DNA from: Hesseltinella vesiculosa
Lineage: Eukaryota; Mucoromycota; Mucoromycetes; Mucorales; Cunninghamellaceae
Direction of reading: 5' to 3'
Assembly: GCA_002104935.1 (NCBI GenBank)
Contig: MCGT01000012.1
Coordinates: forward strand, 434,001 to 498,000
DNA: 64,000 bases
Shown here: positions 1 through 11,038 of the stretch, piece after piece
Layout: the number at the start of each line of letters is the position of its first letter
Numbering within the stretch: the stretch's first letter is position 1
Program-made: the position numbers and the translations under genes
The notes under the pieces: generated by a model
What the model was told of the DNA's origin: nothing
Seen by the model: the letters and a program-made list of their open reading frames with translations, nothing else
Databases searched by the model: none

Positions 1-840
1 CCAACTACCCCAGAAAAAAAAAAGAGAGAGAGAGCAGGACAGGGAGCTTGGGGTTGGCGTCAGAAACACACCAACCAGAGAACAGGCTTTGTCTTCAAAG
101 GACTTGATTACATTTTGGCTTGTATATTTGAGAACTTGAGAATGAGAAAGAAAGTAAAAAAAACTGGGAACTTCCACTCCTTAAATACCTTTTTAGTAAG
201 AAGGTTGCCAGCGGCCTCTCCTGACCACAAAATCTGCATGACAAATCGTTTTTTTTTCTCAATGAAACTTGTTGCGGAAAACACGCCCCTGAATCCTGGG
301 TTAAGAACACATGCAGGTTACTGCTAATTAAGTGTTTCATGTGGTTCACTATTGACTTGACAACTCTCTGTCCCCTTCGGGGCTATTATTGGACTGTACA
401 TGTGTAGCTTTGTGTCCACCATGTACTATTTTTCCTTGGCTGAATTTACTTATACAACCAGATAGTTGCAGCAAGCATGGCAGCGCAATGCACTTTTGTT
501 GGAAAAAAAAAGGGGAAGGAGTGGACGCATGGCTGGATGACCAGAACCACCTCCTGCGACTTGTCCCATTCTCTTTGTTGAGCGTGCTTTAAATATTGAA
601 AAAAAGATAATTCCGCTCTTGTCTTGCCCAACGTTCCCAACAAAAGGGACAGTCATTTATTCACAACACGGACAAATCAACTTTTTATATACAAAAACAT
701 GTGGAGAACAAAGGAAATCAAGCCTTCTGATTCACACAAAAAAGAGGGGGTTGGTTTGGGGCATAGGAAAATCTGAGAAGAGGGAGTGCTCAGCGTCGTT
801 TTTTTTTTTTTTTTTTAAAAAAAAATAAGACTGAATAGTT
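1..840. other. Intergenic, no gene seen
   Basis: Low-complexity AT-rich DNA with homopolymer runs. The short open frames on both strands have no recognisable domain and no plausible splice continuation. A T-run followed by an A-run (799-825) is the only distinct feature. Confidence 0.5.
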
Positions 841-1048
841 GATTCACCCCTTCAACCATATCATCAGTCTCACTATGACACTTTGACTTTAACAAATTTA
901 GCCATCTGTCCATCGTCTCAACAATAGCAATGTCCATAAGATCTCACTCAATACAGCTTTGCGGTGGCCTTCGTTGACTGAAAGCTATCAAAAGTAAAGC
1001 GATCTACAGAATCATGCACAGTGCCGATTCTAAAAAAAAAGCTGGAGG

Positions 1049-1911
1049 TCAGCTCAAGAAACCGAAACCAATGATTGGATAATTTCGTAGGGCAAGGGCT
1101 TGCGAATGGAAACTTGAATTGGTTGTGCGGACAGAAACTACAGGAGTCGTCCCTTTCTTTGACCAGCCAGATGATCGATGCAGATGGATGCTAAACGCTG
1201 CTTCGTCTATGAAAATGCAATTGGAAAGGTAGTCCATATTCGTCTCTTCTTGCATATGCTTGACCCATTCATATCGCGCTTCGATTGCTTCAGGAGAATC
1301 CCGAGCTTCGGCGTGCAGCTCCACCTTCTTAAACGCCATCTTCATTTCGTGCTTGAGGAAATTGCTTACAGCTGACCGCTTAATTTCCAGACCGACGAAA
1401 TCCTTCGTCAACCCGTCTGTCGCTTCATCAATTGTTGCTGTTGAGTTATCGTCGAATAGGGCTATCAAATAAGCCTTATGGTTCTCGTTCAATATCGGCT
1501 TTCTTCCTCCGTGTTGCTTCCTCATGAGACCCTCATCACCATGTTTTCGAAAAGCTTCCACCCACCGCTGGGCTGTGCGAGGCACCTTGAGTCCATACTT
1601 TGCAGCAATAACTGTGGTTGGTATTTGGGGTTTTTCCAGGCACTCGTCAACGATGATCTTCTTGAATTCATATGAATAGTGCTCTCCTTTTTTTGAGGTC
1701 CTGTTTTCTGTTTGGAAGGCTGCTCTGGCTTCATGTCAGTCTCAGGAACAGAGGCAATTTGCTGCTGCATGTGCTGCCGGTGGTCGTCGAGCGACGTGAT
1801 CCCCTCGACTTCCATCTTGACATCCTCAGCAGCCACAATGTCCATGGCATCGTCACCATGCTCATTAAGCACATGTCCGTTACCATCATCATATATAAAC
1901 TGAAATGGCAT
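1049..1911 (-). pseudogene. Decayed Tc1/mariner-type transposase
   Basis: Two frames join to give one transposase N-terminal half. An acidic leader starting MPFQFIYDD is followed by a helix-turn-helix region (AKYGLKVPRTAQRWVEAF, then GGRKPILNENHKAYL). Next comes the start of the DDE catalytic fold (CIFIDEAAFSIHLHRSSGW, then KKGTTPV). The frames are shifted by one base at an A7 run near 1690. The reading breaks up after residue ~285, so only the first catalytic Asp (FIDEAAF) is present and the other two acidic residues are missing. It is therefore inactive as it stands. It lies about 100 bp from the fold-back element and may be its relative, but no terminal repeats bracketing the gene were found. 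A sequencing error at the A-run could explain the frameshift but not the missing C-terminus. Confidence 0.75.
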
Positions 1912-2014
1912 CACAGAAAAAAAAACTCGTCGAGACAAAGTGAAAACGTCAAAAGAGGAAGAATCTGACAAGAGGAAGAATCTGACAATTTGAAAACCAA
2001 GGGCGACATTTCTA

Positions 2015-2632
2015 CAGTATTTTTAGTGATGATTGGCGTGCAGGATAAAATTTTTAGCAGGCAAAAGAAAACTAATTCACAGGCAAAATAAAATTGATTG
2101 CACGCAAACCAGGTCTGATTTGCACGCAAAGCATTTCCAGTGCACGTGAATCTGGTTCTCCAGCCACGCAAACCAGACTTCCGACTCCCGCAAACCTGAT
2201 CTCCACCCCACGCAAACCAGATCTCAAGTACACGCAAAGTCGCTCTTTTTTTTTAAAAAAAAAAAAAAAGAATCTTCGTTTATTGTAAAAAAAAAAGGGG
2301 GGGGGATCTAGAGCATCTCCTCCATGCTCAAAACAACGGTCATAAAAGGTGAGCAATTGATTTCTTGCCCTGATTATGGATTGCTTCAAGAAGGAGTTCG
2401 TGTTTAATTTTTTTCGAATATCGGTTGTAATGTCTTTTCTGTTGGGTTGGCGGTCGCTGCTGCGTTTCTTCGTCTCTTCCCTTTTCTAATACAAATTGAA
2501 TGTCCATGCGAATTTTCGAAGAGATTGAGAGAGACAAACAAATTTAGGAAGATGCGACTTCGCTCTGGAAGCGCTCTGCTTGCAATCAAAAAAAAAGGCA
2601 AGTCGAACGATGTCGAACGCTTCTTGCCTTTT
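2015..2632. repeat. Left inverted-repeat arm of fold-back element
   Basis: Reverse complement matches ~2700-3616 outside the LINE insert. It carries several GCAAACC or CGCAAACC subterminal motifs between 2100 and 2240, a possible transposase-binding array. Confidence 0.8.
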
Positions 2633-2699
2633 TTTTTTTTGGTCGCAATTACCTTTTTTTATTGGTCGCAAGTGGACTTGCCATTTGGTCGCAAGCGGA

Positions 2700-3616
2700 G
2701 CGTTCGACATCGTTCGACTTGCCTTTTTTTTTTTTTTTTTTGATTGCAAGCAGAGCGCTTCCAGAGCGAAGTCGCATCTTCCTAAATTTGTTTGTCTCTC
2801 TCAATCTCTTCGAAAATTCGCATGGACATTCAATTTGTATTAGAAAAGGGAAGAGACGAAGAAACGCAGCAGCGACCGCCAACCCAACAGAAAAGACATT
2901 ACAACCGATATTCGAAAAAAATTAAACACGAACTCCTTCTTGAAGCAATCCATAATCAGGGCAAGAAATCAACTGCTCACCTTTTATGACCGTTGTTTTG
3001 AGCATGGAGGAGATGCTCTAGATCCCCCCCCTTTTTTTTTTTACAATAAACGAAGATTCTTTTTTTTTTTTAAAAAAAAAGAGCGGGAAACACGGGCGCC
3101 CTCTTAAAGACGATTACTGCCTATTCTGCCCCCTGGTGCCCGAGACAGACTTCCACCTGTTGATCACTTGTCCTGCTAAGAATGCCATCTGGTCCTGTGC
3201 TTTGCCTGACTCCGACACTGCTGAAATTCAATGTAACCTTCTCTCCCCTGCTTCTCTGGATCCATCTGCCAGAGCCACCTATGCAAGGGCGCTTGCAGCG
3301 TCCTGGTCTGTGCACTGGGGCCGTACTTTCTCCAAGGGCTGAGCCCCTTCCAGTATAGAGACAATCCTTAACTAAGAAATAAACCGTCTTCATACAAAAA
3401 AAAAAAAAAAAAAAAAAAAAAGAGCGACTTTGCGTGTACTTGAGATCTGGTTTGCGTGGCTGGAGAACCAGATTCACGTGCACTGGAAATGCTTTGCGTG
3501 CAAATCAGACCTGGTTTGCGTGCAATCAATTTTATTTTGCCTGTGAATTAGTTTTCTTTTGCCTGCTAAAAATTTTATCCTGCACGCCAATCATCCAATC
3601 ATCACTAAAAATACTG
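2700..3616. repeat. Right inverted-repeat arm, interrupted by LINE
   Basis: Inverted copy of 2015-2632. It is split by a LINE insertion that duplicated 14 bp of the arm (3072-3085 and 3413-3426), so the LINE arrived after the fold-back element had formed. Confidence 0.8.
3086..3421 (+). mobile_element. 5'-truncated LINE (non-LTR retrotransposon) 3' end
   Basis: The insert encodes only the C-terminal tail of a LINE ORF2: a zinc knuckle CLFCPLVPETDFHLLITC (pattern C-x2-C-x4-E-x3-H-x4-C, the zf-RVT signature), then about 60 residues to a stop at ~3340-3342. A short 3' UTR ends in 26 A residues (3396-3421). The 14-bp duplication AAAAAAAAAGAGCG on both sides, the poly-A tail and the 5' truncation are the hallmarks of target-primed reverse transcription. 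Not autonomous. Confidence 0.85.
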
Positions 3617-3619
3617 TAA

Positions 3620-4560
3620 AATCTGTGTGTGACAATAATTTTTATCAAAACGACGGTTGAAAGTGGGTCTTTTTATCACTGATTTTTTTTTGGCATTTAT
3701 TATAAGAATGAAAAGGATATGAAATGAAGAATGTGATGAATCTTGTTTGTTCTAGATGCCTGGGGAATGTAAAAAAGGTGGGATGTGAATGGATACCATA
3801 TCAATACATCCTTAAAAAAAGACTAGGCTCGGAGGGTAAAGTAAGACACACGTCCAGCTAGGGTATCTTGCGCCACAGGTTGCTTGACTTTGATGGCTTT
3901 GTTGACGTTCTTCTTGACGGATGTCGAGTCAGCTGATTCTGCACCGACTCGTTTGGTAAGCTTGTTAGATAAAACATTGAAAGGCATTTTGTTTCGTGAT
4001 GATATTTTTCAGGATGAGACAGAGATGCTTTTTTTTTTCATGCCTGTTGTGTCCCACCTTTTATACACCTTTTTTTTTTTGCAGTTTTCTGATCTCGTGT
4101 TACCGTTACTCATTCTCCATTTGTCATCTTGGCTCTGATCTTCATCTCTGCCTTTTAAGACAGAAAAAAAATGCGCGAAGAAAAATGATTGACGGCAGCG
4201 ATATTGAAAAGCGTTCGCACTGTACAAGTGATAGAACAGTACTCTGCCGTTGAGAGAGGATTTTTTTTTTTAAAAAAAAAAGTGGTGATTAGCGGGACAA
4301 GGCTGGAATTTTATGAACATGGTCATGCTCCTGCTGTTCAAAGGAAATGGGGCTTGATGACAGCGAACTCTTTAGCTTGTGTGGAGGCTGTGCCAGCTTA
4401 CAAATAGACGGTGACTACGTGGGATGACAAATTTGACTCGTTCCACCGAGGTCCGGAACAAGAAGCGTGTCGCGGGAATCACCAAATATAAAGAGAGGTG
4501 ATCGGTTCTGTTCCTGAAAAAAAAAATAATCATCCTCTCATCTTCAACAAGAACCTCAAT
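3620..4560. other. Intergenic, no gene seen
   Basis: AT-rich DNA with only short open frames lacking domains. It contains one T-to-A homopolymer junction (4261-4281). The last ~300 bp may serve as the 5' region of the small peptide gene at 4565. Confidence 0.4.
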
Positions 4561-4564
4561 AATA

Positions 4565-4735
4565 ATGGCTTTGAACAAGATCATCAGCAAGTTCTCCAAG
4601 CATGCTAGCCCCAAAACTGCCGTTTCTTCCAAGAGTGACACAAGCAATCCCACTCGGCCCAGCAACGCGTCCAAAAAGCAAGTCAAAGAATCCCTAGAGG
4701 CCCGCTATCACTACTTTTCCATTGGACGCATGTGA
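4565..4735 (+). CDS. Small 56-residue protein, Mucorales-type
   Basis: Single-exon frame. It starts MALNKIISKFSKHAS, has a Ser/Thr/Lys-rich middle and ends EARYHYFSIGRM before TGA. Codon choice (AAG, ATC, CCC, TCC) is like that of the longer genes here. The compact tail ending in S-I-G-R-M resembles short unnamed proteins I associate with Mucorales genomes; that resemblance is from memory and not searched. It is basic and Ser-rich and has no signal peptide or membrane helix. Function unknown. The antisense frame 4372-4686 is probably a shadow. Confidence 0.5.
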   Translation: MALNKIISKFSKHASPKTAVSSKSDTSNPTRPSNASKKQVKESLEARYHYFSIGRM

Positions 4736-5144
4736 TTACTTCTGTGAGCATCTCTGACCCGCACCCTGTCATACTTTTACCTTATACCACACAAATTTGT
4801 CATTTTTATTTCATATGGGGCTTCATATAATAAAATGTACGCTGCTACAGCAGCGATAAGTGAAATCACGGTCGCCGATGGATCACCATACAGTCGTTTT
4901 TTTATTTTTTTATTTTTACTCTTTGTAGAATTAAGCCATCGCGATTTGGCACCATTCGTATTGACGTTCTTATCTTCGTCCAAAGAGCAAGGATAGCTTA
5001 TAGCTCTCATGAAAAACGGCGGCAGGGATCGAGAAGCCACGACAGGCCTGACGGCTTTTTATCCATCTCTTGGCTGCTGCCAGGTTTCGTGTGCCGTGAG
5101 TGACAATCCCTTCCCTTGCTGTCTGATAGAGCTGAAAATCCAAT
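4736..5144. other. Intergenic, no gene seen
   Basis: 3' region of the small gene followed by AT-rich DNA. The minus-strand frame 4777-5040 has no domain or coding character. Confidence 0.4.
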
Positions 5145-5500
5145 GAAAGTCATTTCTCATCTTTTTTACTCGTATGCAAAATCTGGCGTGAATTCAGCTT
5201 GAAAAAAAATTGCACTGTGATTTTTGATCAGATCACCTGGGGGGTCGTCTGGCAAAAAAATCGATTTTTTGCTGGGGAATCGGACGAGCCAAAACGTCAT
5301 TGGTCAAACATTGGCTGGACGACCGTTACCAATCGACCTGATTTTTTCAGCACCACCATCATTCATGCATTTGCGCACCCAGTAAAAAGTTCATACCGAT
5401 CCCATCACTCAAAAGTGATGTGCAGCATTTGCTTTTTTTTTTTGCATTTTGAAAAAAAAAAAAGAAATCAGGTAGCTGCATTCAACCTCCGCACAGAGCC
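5145..5500 (+). repeat. Dispersed ~330 bp repeat, copy A
   Basis: Shares a core with four other places in this window. Recognisable words are TTTTGATCAGATC, GGGGAATCGG, AACATTGGCTGG, CATTCATGCATTTGCGC and a final AAAAGTG.TGTGCAGC followed by a T-run and CATTTTG. See copies B (31785-32075), C (54585-54955), D (55206-55540) and E (56230-56460). Confidence 0.7.
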
Positions 5501-6600
5501 TTCTATGTGAGCCAGTGCACGCAGGACAATTTGGCCCTCGCAGAGAGAAGAGCTAGAAGGCTGGCATGCATGCACTAAAAGTGATTTTGCAAGCGCGAAA
5601 TATTTACTCACGGCTCAAATAAACACCTGGCAGCCACCATGGGATGAAAAGAGAAGGGAAGAAGGAAACTGGGAAAAAAAAGAGCCAACTTGAGCCGACG
5701 GTTTGGATGCCTCTGGTCTGTGCGCGCAAAGTCGACAAGTTTCAGCTGCATTTTCCCATTCATAAAAAATGAATAGTCTTCTTCAATAACAAGATATATA
5801 CGAGGCTGTTCTGCAGTGAGAACGAGCATCTGGCTGATAGGCCCCTGGTCGGGCGATTCTTCTTTGAAAAAGGACACGAAGGCCCTAGTCACCTCCATTC
5901 TTCATTATTTTGTCGGATTCCCGATGTTACCCACCGTGCCGTGGCCCCTTTGGTGACGTTGTTCTGCTTTCCTTCCTACGAGGCGCCATTGTTTTTGAAT
6001 CGCGACTGTCAAAATACAAAAAGGGCGGCTTGTCGTTTCCCTCATTGCGTTGTGTCATTTGCCCTGAAAGAAAAACGCGGACAAGTGAATCAAGCAGCAA
6101 TATATAATATAAAAGGAGCGATCAGCTTTCGAGTTTTTCTTTCGTGCCTTTTTTGGGGCTGGGAGAGAAGCGTGTGAAGTCACTCCTCTGGTGGATGGCA
6201 GCAACTTTTTTTTTGGGGGGAAAGGAGATAGGTCAAATAGAGATGGCTTTAATGTTTACAAATGAAAAAATCTCGTTCAAGGTGTCACCATGAGAGCATT
6301 ACATAGCTCATTGAAGATAAAGCTGCTGTGGATTGTGATTTGCTTGATGAATGGCATTCGACCATGGCCGCCGTTTCTCATTATGCAAGCTCCAGTGGCA
6401 AAAGAAAAGCGGCTCTCGGTTTTTTTTATTGCCGCTTTTCTTCCTTTTTTTTCTTTCTTTTTTTCGTTATCTGTAAAAAATAAAAACGACACATCACCAA
6501 TTTTTGAAACCTTTGTAAGCTTGAACAAAACGGAGGAAAATAAAGATGGTGAGAGATGTCAATGAGGAGGATTAGACAAGACTCATTTGTCGAAACGATT
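5501..6600. other. Mostly intergenic; possible coding exon at 5608-5898 minus
   Basis: The minus-strand frame 5898-~5680 (MEVTRAFVSFFKEESPDQ...) has gene-like codon use for about 70 residues before running into pyrimidine-rich DNA. It could be an exon or an old gene fragment, but I recognise no domain and could not connect it to other exons. The rest shows nothing. Confidence 0.3.
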
Positions 6601-6607
6601 TTAGTTG

Positions 6608-7168
6608 ATGACAGATTATCTCGGCTATGTTTACAGCTTGATCATCTTTGCCGGAGGCATTGTTGGTTATGCAAAAGGTACGCCAGGAACATAGGCTGTC
6701 ATATAATCGCTGATTCCTTGTCATGATGATAAAAAAAAATGATAGCTGGTAGTGTGGCATCTTTGGTGGCAAGCACCACGTTTGGCTCGCTGAGCGGCTA
6801 TGGAGCTTTTCTTGTTTCACGCGATCCTCGCAATGTGGGATTTTCAATTGGTAATGTTTTTATTTTATAGCAAGGTGAAGTCTCACGATTGTTTGCATAG
6901 GTGTAAGCCTGATTTTGTTGATGGTGATGGGAATCCGATTTAGCAAGAGTGGCAAATTCATGCCAGCCGGGCTTGTCTCCTTGTTGAGGTAAAGGCTCGA
7001 TCATTTTTTTTCGCGATGGGTAGCACCTATTGGCATTGAGCCAGGTGTTTATCGTGTGTGTGTTTGTGGGGGGGGGGAGACACGTGTTGCCAATCGAAAC
7101 GGCTGATATTTAATTTTTGAACTAGTTTACTTATGGTGTTACGCTATAGCTCTCGATTGATGCAATAA
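6608..7168 (+). CDS. TMEM14: TMEM14 family membrane protein
   Basis: Four exons (6608-6677, 6746-6850, 6901-6988, 7126-7168) give 101 residues, the usual size of the TMEM14/UPF0136 family. Four short hydrophobic segments are visible: YVYSLIIFAGGIVGYAK, a Gly/Ser-rich SVASLVASTTFGSLSGYGAF, VSLILLMVMGIRF and a final SLLMVLRY. The loop SKSGKFMPAGL between segments three and four is the family's most conserved stretch. TMEM14 proteins sit in mitochondrial inner or ER membranes, and relatives are implicated in heme precursor or fatty-acid transport; the exact substrate here is unknown. The start is the first ATG giving the family-typical short N-terminus. All introns are GT-AG and the frame is intact. 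Confidence 0.85.
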
Positions 7169-8446
7169 AGATACCTTTGCGCGTGGGAGAGACAAAGCTT
7201 GTTGTCATGGTGACAAGGGTTGAAAAATGGAGATACTTCCTAGATCAAATGATGATGGGATCAGAAACTTTCCTAATTTGGAGGGGTGCTCATCCCAAAA
7301 CACAATAAGCTCGGCGTGGTAGCCGATCAAAAAAGAGCGAGAGAGCAGGAGGGTCTTGCAGAACTGAAGAATTTTTTTTTTGAAAATTTTGAACGGGGCT
7401 TGTCAGGCTGTGGGAAAGGGCAGGCACATAGGCTAATTAAGGGAAAGTGTGATATTTTATTTTTAATTCAGGTTAGGATGTTCTAAAACCAAGTCCATTG
7501 GCCGGCAGGGAGAAGGAACTGACATGAGGAAATGAGACAGGATGGGTGGTCTTGTACATGAGCATAAATAGGCATAAGGTTTTATTTACCTTTTTCGTTT
7601 GTAAATGTTTGTTAGAGTGAAAAAAAAAGCGCCGCGTCATGACATAGTAGAGATGTTTTTTTTTTTTAATTTTCGGATCTTCGGCGTGGTAGAACCCCGT
7701 ATGCCAATCATACAGCATGATGTCACTCAAGGAAGTTCCATTATGCCGATTTTGTTCATTGATCTCCCCTTGGATGCTGTGTAACCTTCTGGCTGTGCTT
7801 TTCCTGGATCAGGCAACTTTCCCTTTTGTTCACTGCCATGTGTTTGCTTTTATTGGGGGGTGCGCTCGTTGAGAGTGTATGTCAGAAGAGGAGGCCAGGA
7901 GCGTCGAGGCTGCTTCGAAAAAGTCAACAAGGATCAAAACGAGAAACAAAGGATCGTTCAAAAAGCATTGCAGGCACATACGCTTACACAACAACCATCA
8001 TGAACAAAAAAAGAACTGCCACCTTCCCGAGAGTCTTCTTTTTTTTTCTCGATCTATCGTTGAGCCATTGTTTTGAAGCCCCGCCGACTTCCAAGAAACA
8101 TTAGACTTGGCACTTTTTTTTTCTTCTTCCTTTTCTTTTTTCTTCTATTTCTTCTTTTCACTGTTACTTCCATCATCCTTGGTGTGTCTGTTTGTTTGTC
8201 CTTCCTATTCTCAGCCAACCCTATTATAGGTAAAGAGATCGTTCAGCCCGTCATTTTCAACAGTGGTCTCCGCTCCTCATTTCCGCGCCGTTTGGTATAT
8301 TCGTGCTCACCGTTTTCCTTTTTTTTTATTTTTTTATTTTTTTTTTAAAGCAGGTAAGCTTTTGATCGATAAAAGAAAATCAATGATCACTGATCACTCC
8401 TTTTTTACTTTATTTTTGCTCATCCGTCACGTGTCTAAAAAGAAAG
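7169..8446. other. Intergenic / 5' region of GATA-type gene
   Basis: No gene recognised. From 8040 the plus strand is strongly pyrimidine-rich up to the start codon, as is common upstream of fungal genes. Confidence 0.4.
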
Positions 8447-9707
8447 ATGACTTGCAGCTCTTCACCGACATACCGACCCATTGCAGCGTCTACACACACG
8501 AAACAAGCCTCCTTGTGCCCATCAGATTACATGATTCTCTCCCCACCTGAACTGATGCATGATGATGAGGATGATGATATGGGCCATCGCCAGCCAATCC
8601 CTGCATCGCCACCACCTACGCCACCGACCACCACCTCGCCCCTACACCTGACCCTGGACCGTCAACGAAGGAAACCCATCCCACAACAGTCGCCTCTGGC
8701 AGCTCGTTCACGTGAACGAGTCTTTCAGTGGTCTCCTCTGGCCCCAGCCCGCCTGTCCCGACGCTCCATTTCTTATATGATCCAGCAGCAGCAGCAGCTG
8801 GTTGAAAAGCACGATCAGCCACGCATCATCCATCTATCACGACGGGAAAAGCCCCATCGAGCCTCCTGGCCTCGCACCGCCTCCGACCCTGCCTACAGCC
8901 GAGCCTCCTCCACTTACTTAAAGGCAGCCCCTGCCAACATGGACGACGATCAGATCATGCAGATGCATGACCAAAAAAGGGCAGAGCCTCTGTTAGACCG
9001 ATGGACACCGCCACCCTCGATGATCATGGACGCTTCTCCTTCACCCTCCTCCTCGGCGGTTTCTTCCTCCCCACCAAGGTCACACAACCCCAGCCCGATC
9101 CTCTCGCCTTTGGCTCTCTACAGCCAACCTGAATCCTCATCGACCCAAGACACCTTTCCTATCCATACCTTCACCAGCAGCCGCTCTTTACGGTCCAAAG
9201 GCCCCTGCCAAGCCTGTCAAGAAAGCTCAGAGGCCTGTATGCGCAAGGCCTTCCACTGGCCCTTTGCGTCTGATGACATTTTTTATGACAAAGGCCGACC
9301 CTTTGTCTACCTCTGCAACAAGTGTGGACTTCGGTAAGGGAAAAAGAGCGGGCGCAGAAGGTGCTTGTTTGTTTGTTTGGAGGCGTCTCCTATATTTTTA
9401 CTGGCAAAAAAAAAAGGGAAAAAGAATCATCCGCGTGGATCCATTGACCTAGACTTTTTTTTATAGATATAACAAAAGTGGTGGTTGTGTCTGTCGTCAT
9501 TGTCGTTGGGTGTTATGCAAAGAAGAAAAGCGTAAAGCATTACAATTCATTGCAGAAATGCGCATGTCTCGACCCAATGGCTACATTGACTTGGACGAAG
9601 AGATCCCAGCATTTGCCTGTACTCCAAAATATTGGCATTGTGGTCATCCTTGGAAGGTCAATTGGATTGTGTCCTCCCAAGAAGAACTTTATTCCCTCCT
9701 GATGTAA
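8447..9707 (+). CDS. GATA-type zinc finger protein with enlarged finger loop
   Basis: Two exons (8447-9333, 9467-9707) encode 375 residues. The first ~245 residues are low-complexity, rich in Pro, Ser, Gln and Asp, as in many fungal transcription factors. The C-terminus holds a GATA-like finger: CQAC, a 32-residue loop, then CNKCGLRYNKSGG. It is followed by a second Cys/His cluster CVCRHCRWVLCKEEKRKA and a short acidic tail. Classical GATA fingers have 17-18 residues in the loop, so this is a divergent member that may bind DNA differently or bind protein. The intron splits the CGLR|Y junction in frame. An in-frame ATG at 8531 is an alternative start. Confidence 0.7.
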
Positions 9708-10110
9708 ACCCCACCCTCTCCATTCCTGTGTATAGTCTTTTTTTAAATATAATAATCAAATACTTGAGTGACTCTCTTATCTCTCTTGCAATTGAAAACC
9801 AGAGGATGGGTGATATTGTGCAAGAAACTGTGCATGGAAAAAAGGTGAAATAGAGACAATGGCATGTTTTTTTGTTGGGTCCAACGTGGACACTTGCTGA
9901 CAAAAAAGTTGCAGTGAAACTTGTACAAAAAGTGCTCAGCGTCGCACAAATCAACATTGAAGAGAGACAAGCAATCGACGATAAATACCTCCTGCCAAAT
10001 TAGGATTCTCGGTGACTCTCCCATATCGAAGACACTTTTTTTTTTTTTTTTTTTTTTTTGAAATTAGAAAAAGGAAAGGAGGGAATGGGCATGCAGGTTT
10101 ATTGAGAAGG
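9708..10110. other. Convergent 3' regions
   Basis: Lies between the stop codons of the GATA-type gene (plus) and the START gene (minus). It contains a T-run at 10036-10059. No gene seen. Confidence 0.5.
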
Positions 10111-11038
10111 TTAGGCTTTGGAGATGACGACAGTGGTGGGGCCGTTGATGTCGGAGACAGTGATGATGTTGCCTTCGACTTGAGAAGAACCGGTGGAGGT
10201 TTTGATTTGGACACCGTTGGGATACATCTTGGAGGAGAATTGGTATTGGATGTGACCTTGGCCGTCCAATTGGAGGGTGTGGGTGCGCTTGGCATGGTCA
10301 AACGATTCCAGTTTGTACACACAGGAGCTGTCCAGTGCGACAGGGGGAAAGCCATAGGCAGCAGTGTATTCGGCGACCTTGCCAGCGCAAAGAGGCATTT
10401 GCATTTGCACGCTGCGCAAGAAAGACGTAGGGATGGAGCCAGCCAAGTCGATTTGCGACACATACACGATCAAGATCCCGTCCTCGACCTTTTCACACTT
10501 CCAGCCTGAGGTGATCAAGTTGCCGCGCACACAGCCCGACACTTCAGGCACCAAATCGTCTTGGACGGAGGCCATGGCCACATAGCTCAGGTCGGTAGTG
10601 AAATCACGCAAGTTGCAGCCTGACACATCACGGTTGCTGACAGGCCAAGGGGTGTTGGTGCGCACCCAGAACAGCGATTCCCATCGAGTAAACATCTCCC
10701 GGACTTCAGCCGAGTGGAATTTTTCATCCCCTAGAGAATTGAATCAGTATTTTTTTTTTTTTTCTTGCGTGTGTGAATTAGGTCTTACAGATGGCACGGC
10801 AACCAGGAAGAGTGGCGACGGTGGCGACTTGTTGGGCAGTGAAGTCGGTGTTCTTCAGAATGTAATCACCACGCACCAAAGGAATGGAAGACCCTTCGAC
10901 TTGCTTACTGTACAGCTTGACGCCGTCCTTTTCTTGCGAAAATTCCCAGCCGGCCAAATCACCAGTCAGGTCCTTGATCTCGGCCAATTTCTTGCGGTTA
11001 AAATCAGCGTGGCGGTTAGTGGATTCCAAGATAGGCAT
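10111..11038 (-). CDS. START-domain lipid-binding protein
   Basis: Two exons (11038-10789, 10730-10111) encode 289 residues, almost entirely one START domain. Landmarks in order: WEFSQEKDGVKLYSK near residue 32, the WDEKFH motif formed across the splice junction, TRWESLFWVRTN, then SQIDLAGSIPTSFLRSV close to the family's C-terminal helix. A short beta-rich extension ends ISDINGPTTVVISKA-like. START domains form a hydrophobic pocket that carries a sterol, phospholipid or ceramide between membranes; the ligand cannot be told from sequence. No signal peptide or membrane helix, so a cytosolic carrier is likely. Confidence 0.8.

Larger units (their letters stand above)
2015..3616. mobile_element. 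Fold-back (long inverted repeat) Tc1/mariner-type element
   Basis: Both ends read CAGTATTTTTAGTGATGATTGG inward and are flanked by TA (2013-2014 and 3617-3618), the target duplication typical of Tc1/mariner elements. The arms are nearly perfect inverted copies of about 600 bp (left ~2015-2632; right ~2700-3616, apart from a LINE insertion at 3086-3412). They meet at a ~65 bp centre containing GGTCGCAA repeats. The left arm has about 45 bp of extra GCAAACC-type subterminal repeat that the right arm lacks. The right arm has an extra 8-bp GATGATTG duplication near its tip. Each arm contains one copy of a ~65-codon frame (2340-2537 minus; 2792-2989 plus), perhaps a captured transposase fragment. 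No full transposase is encoded, so the element is non-autonomous. Confidence 0.8.

Noticed and set aside
2340..2989. Mirror-image ORFs in the fold-back arms as genes
   Set aside because: They are short, lie in inverted copies of the same repeat, and stop without any complete domain.
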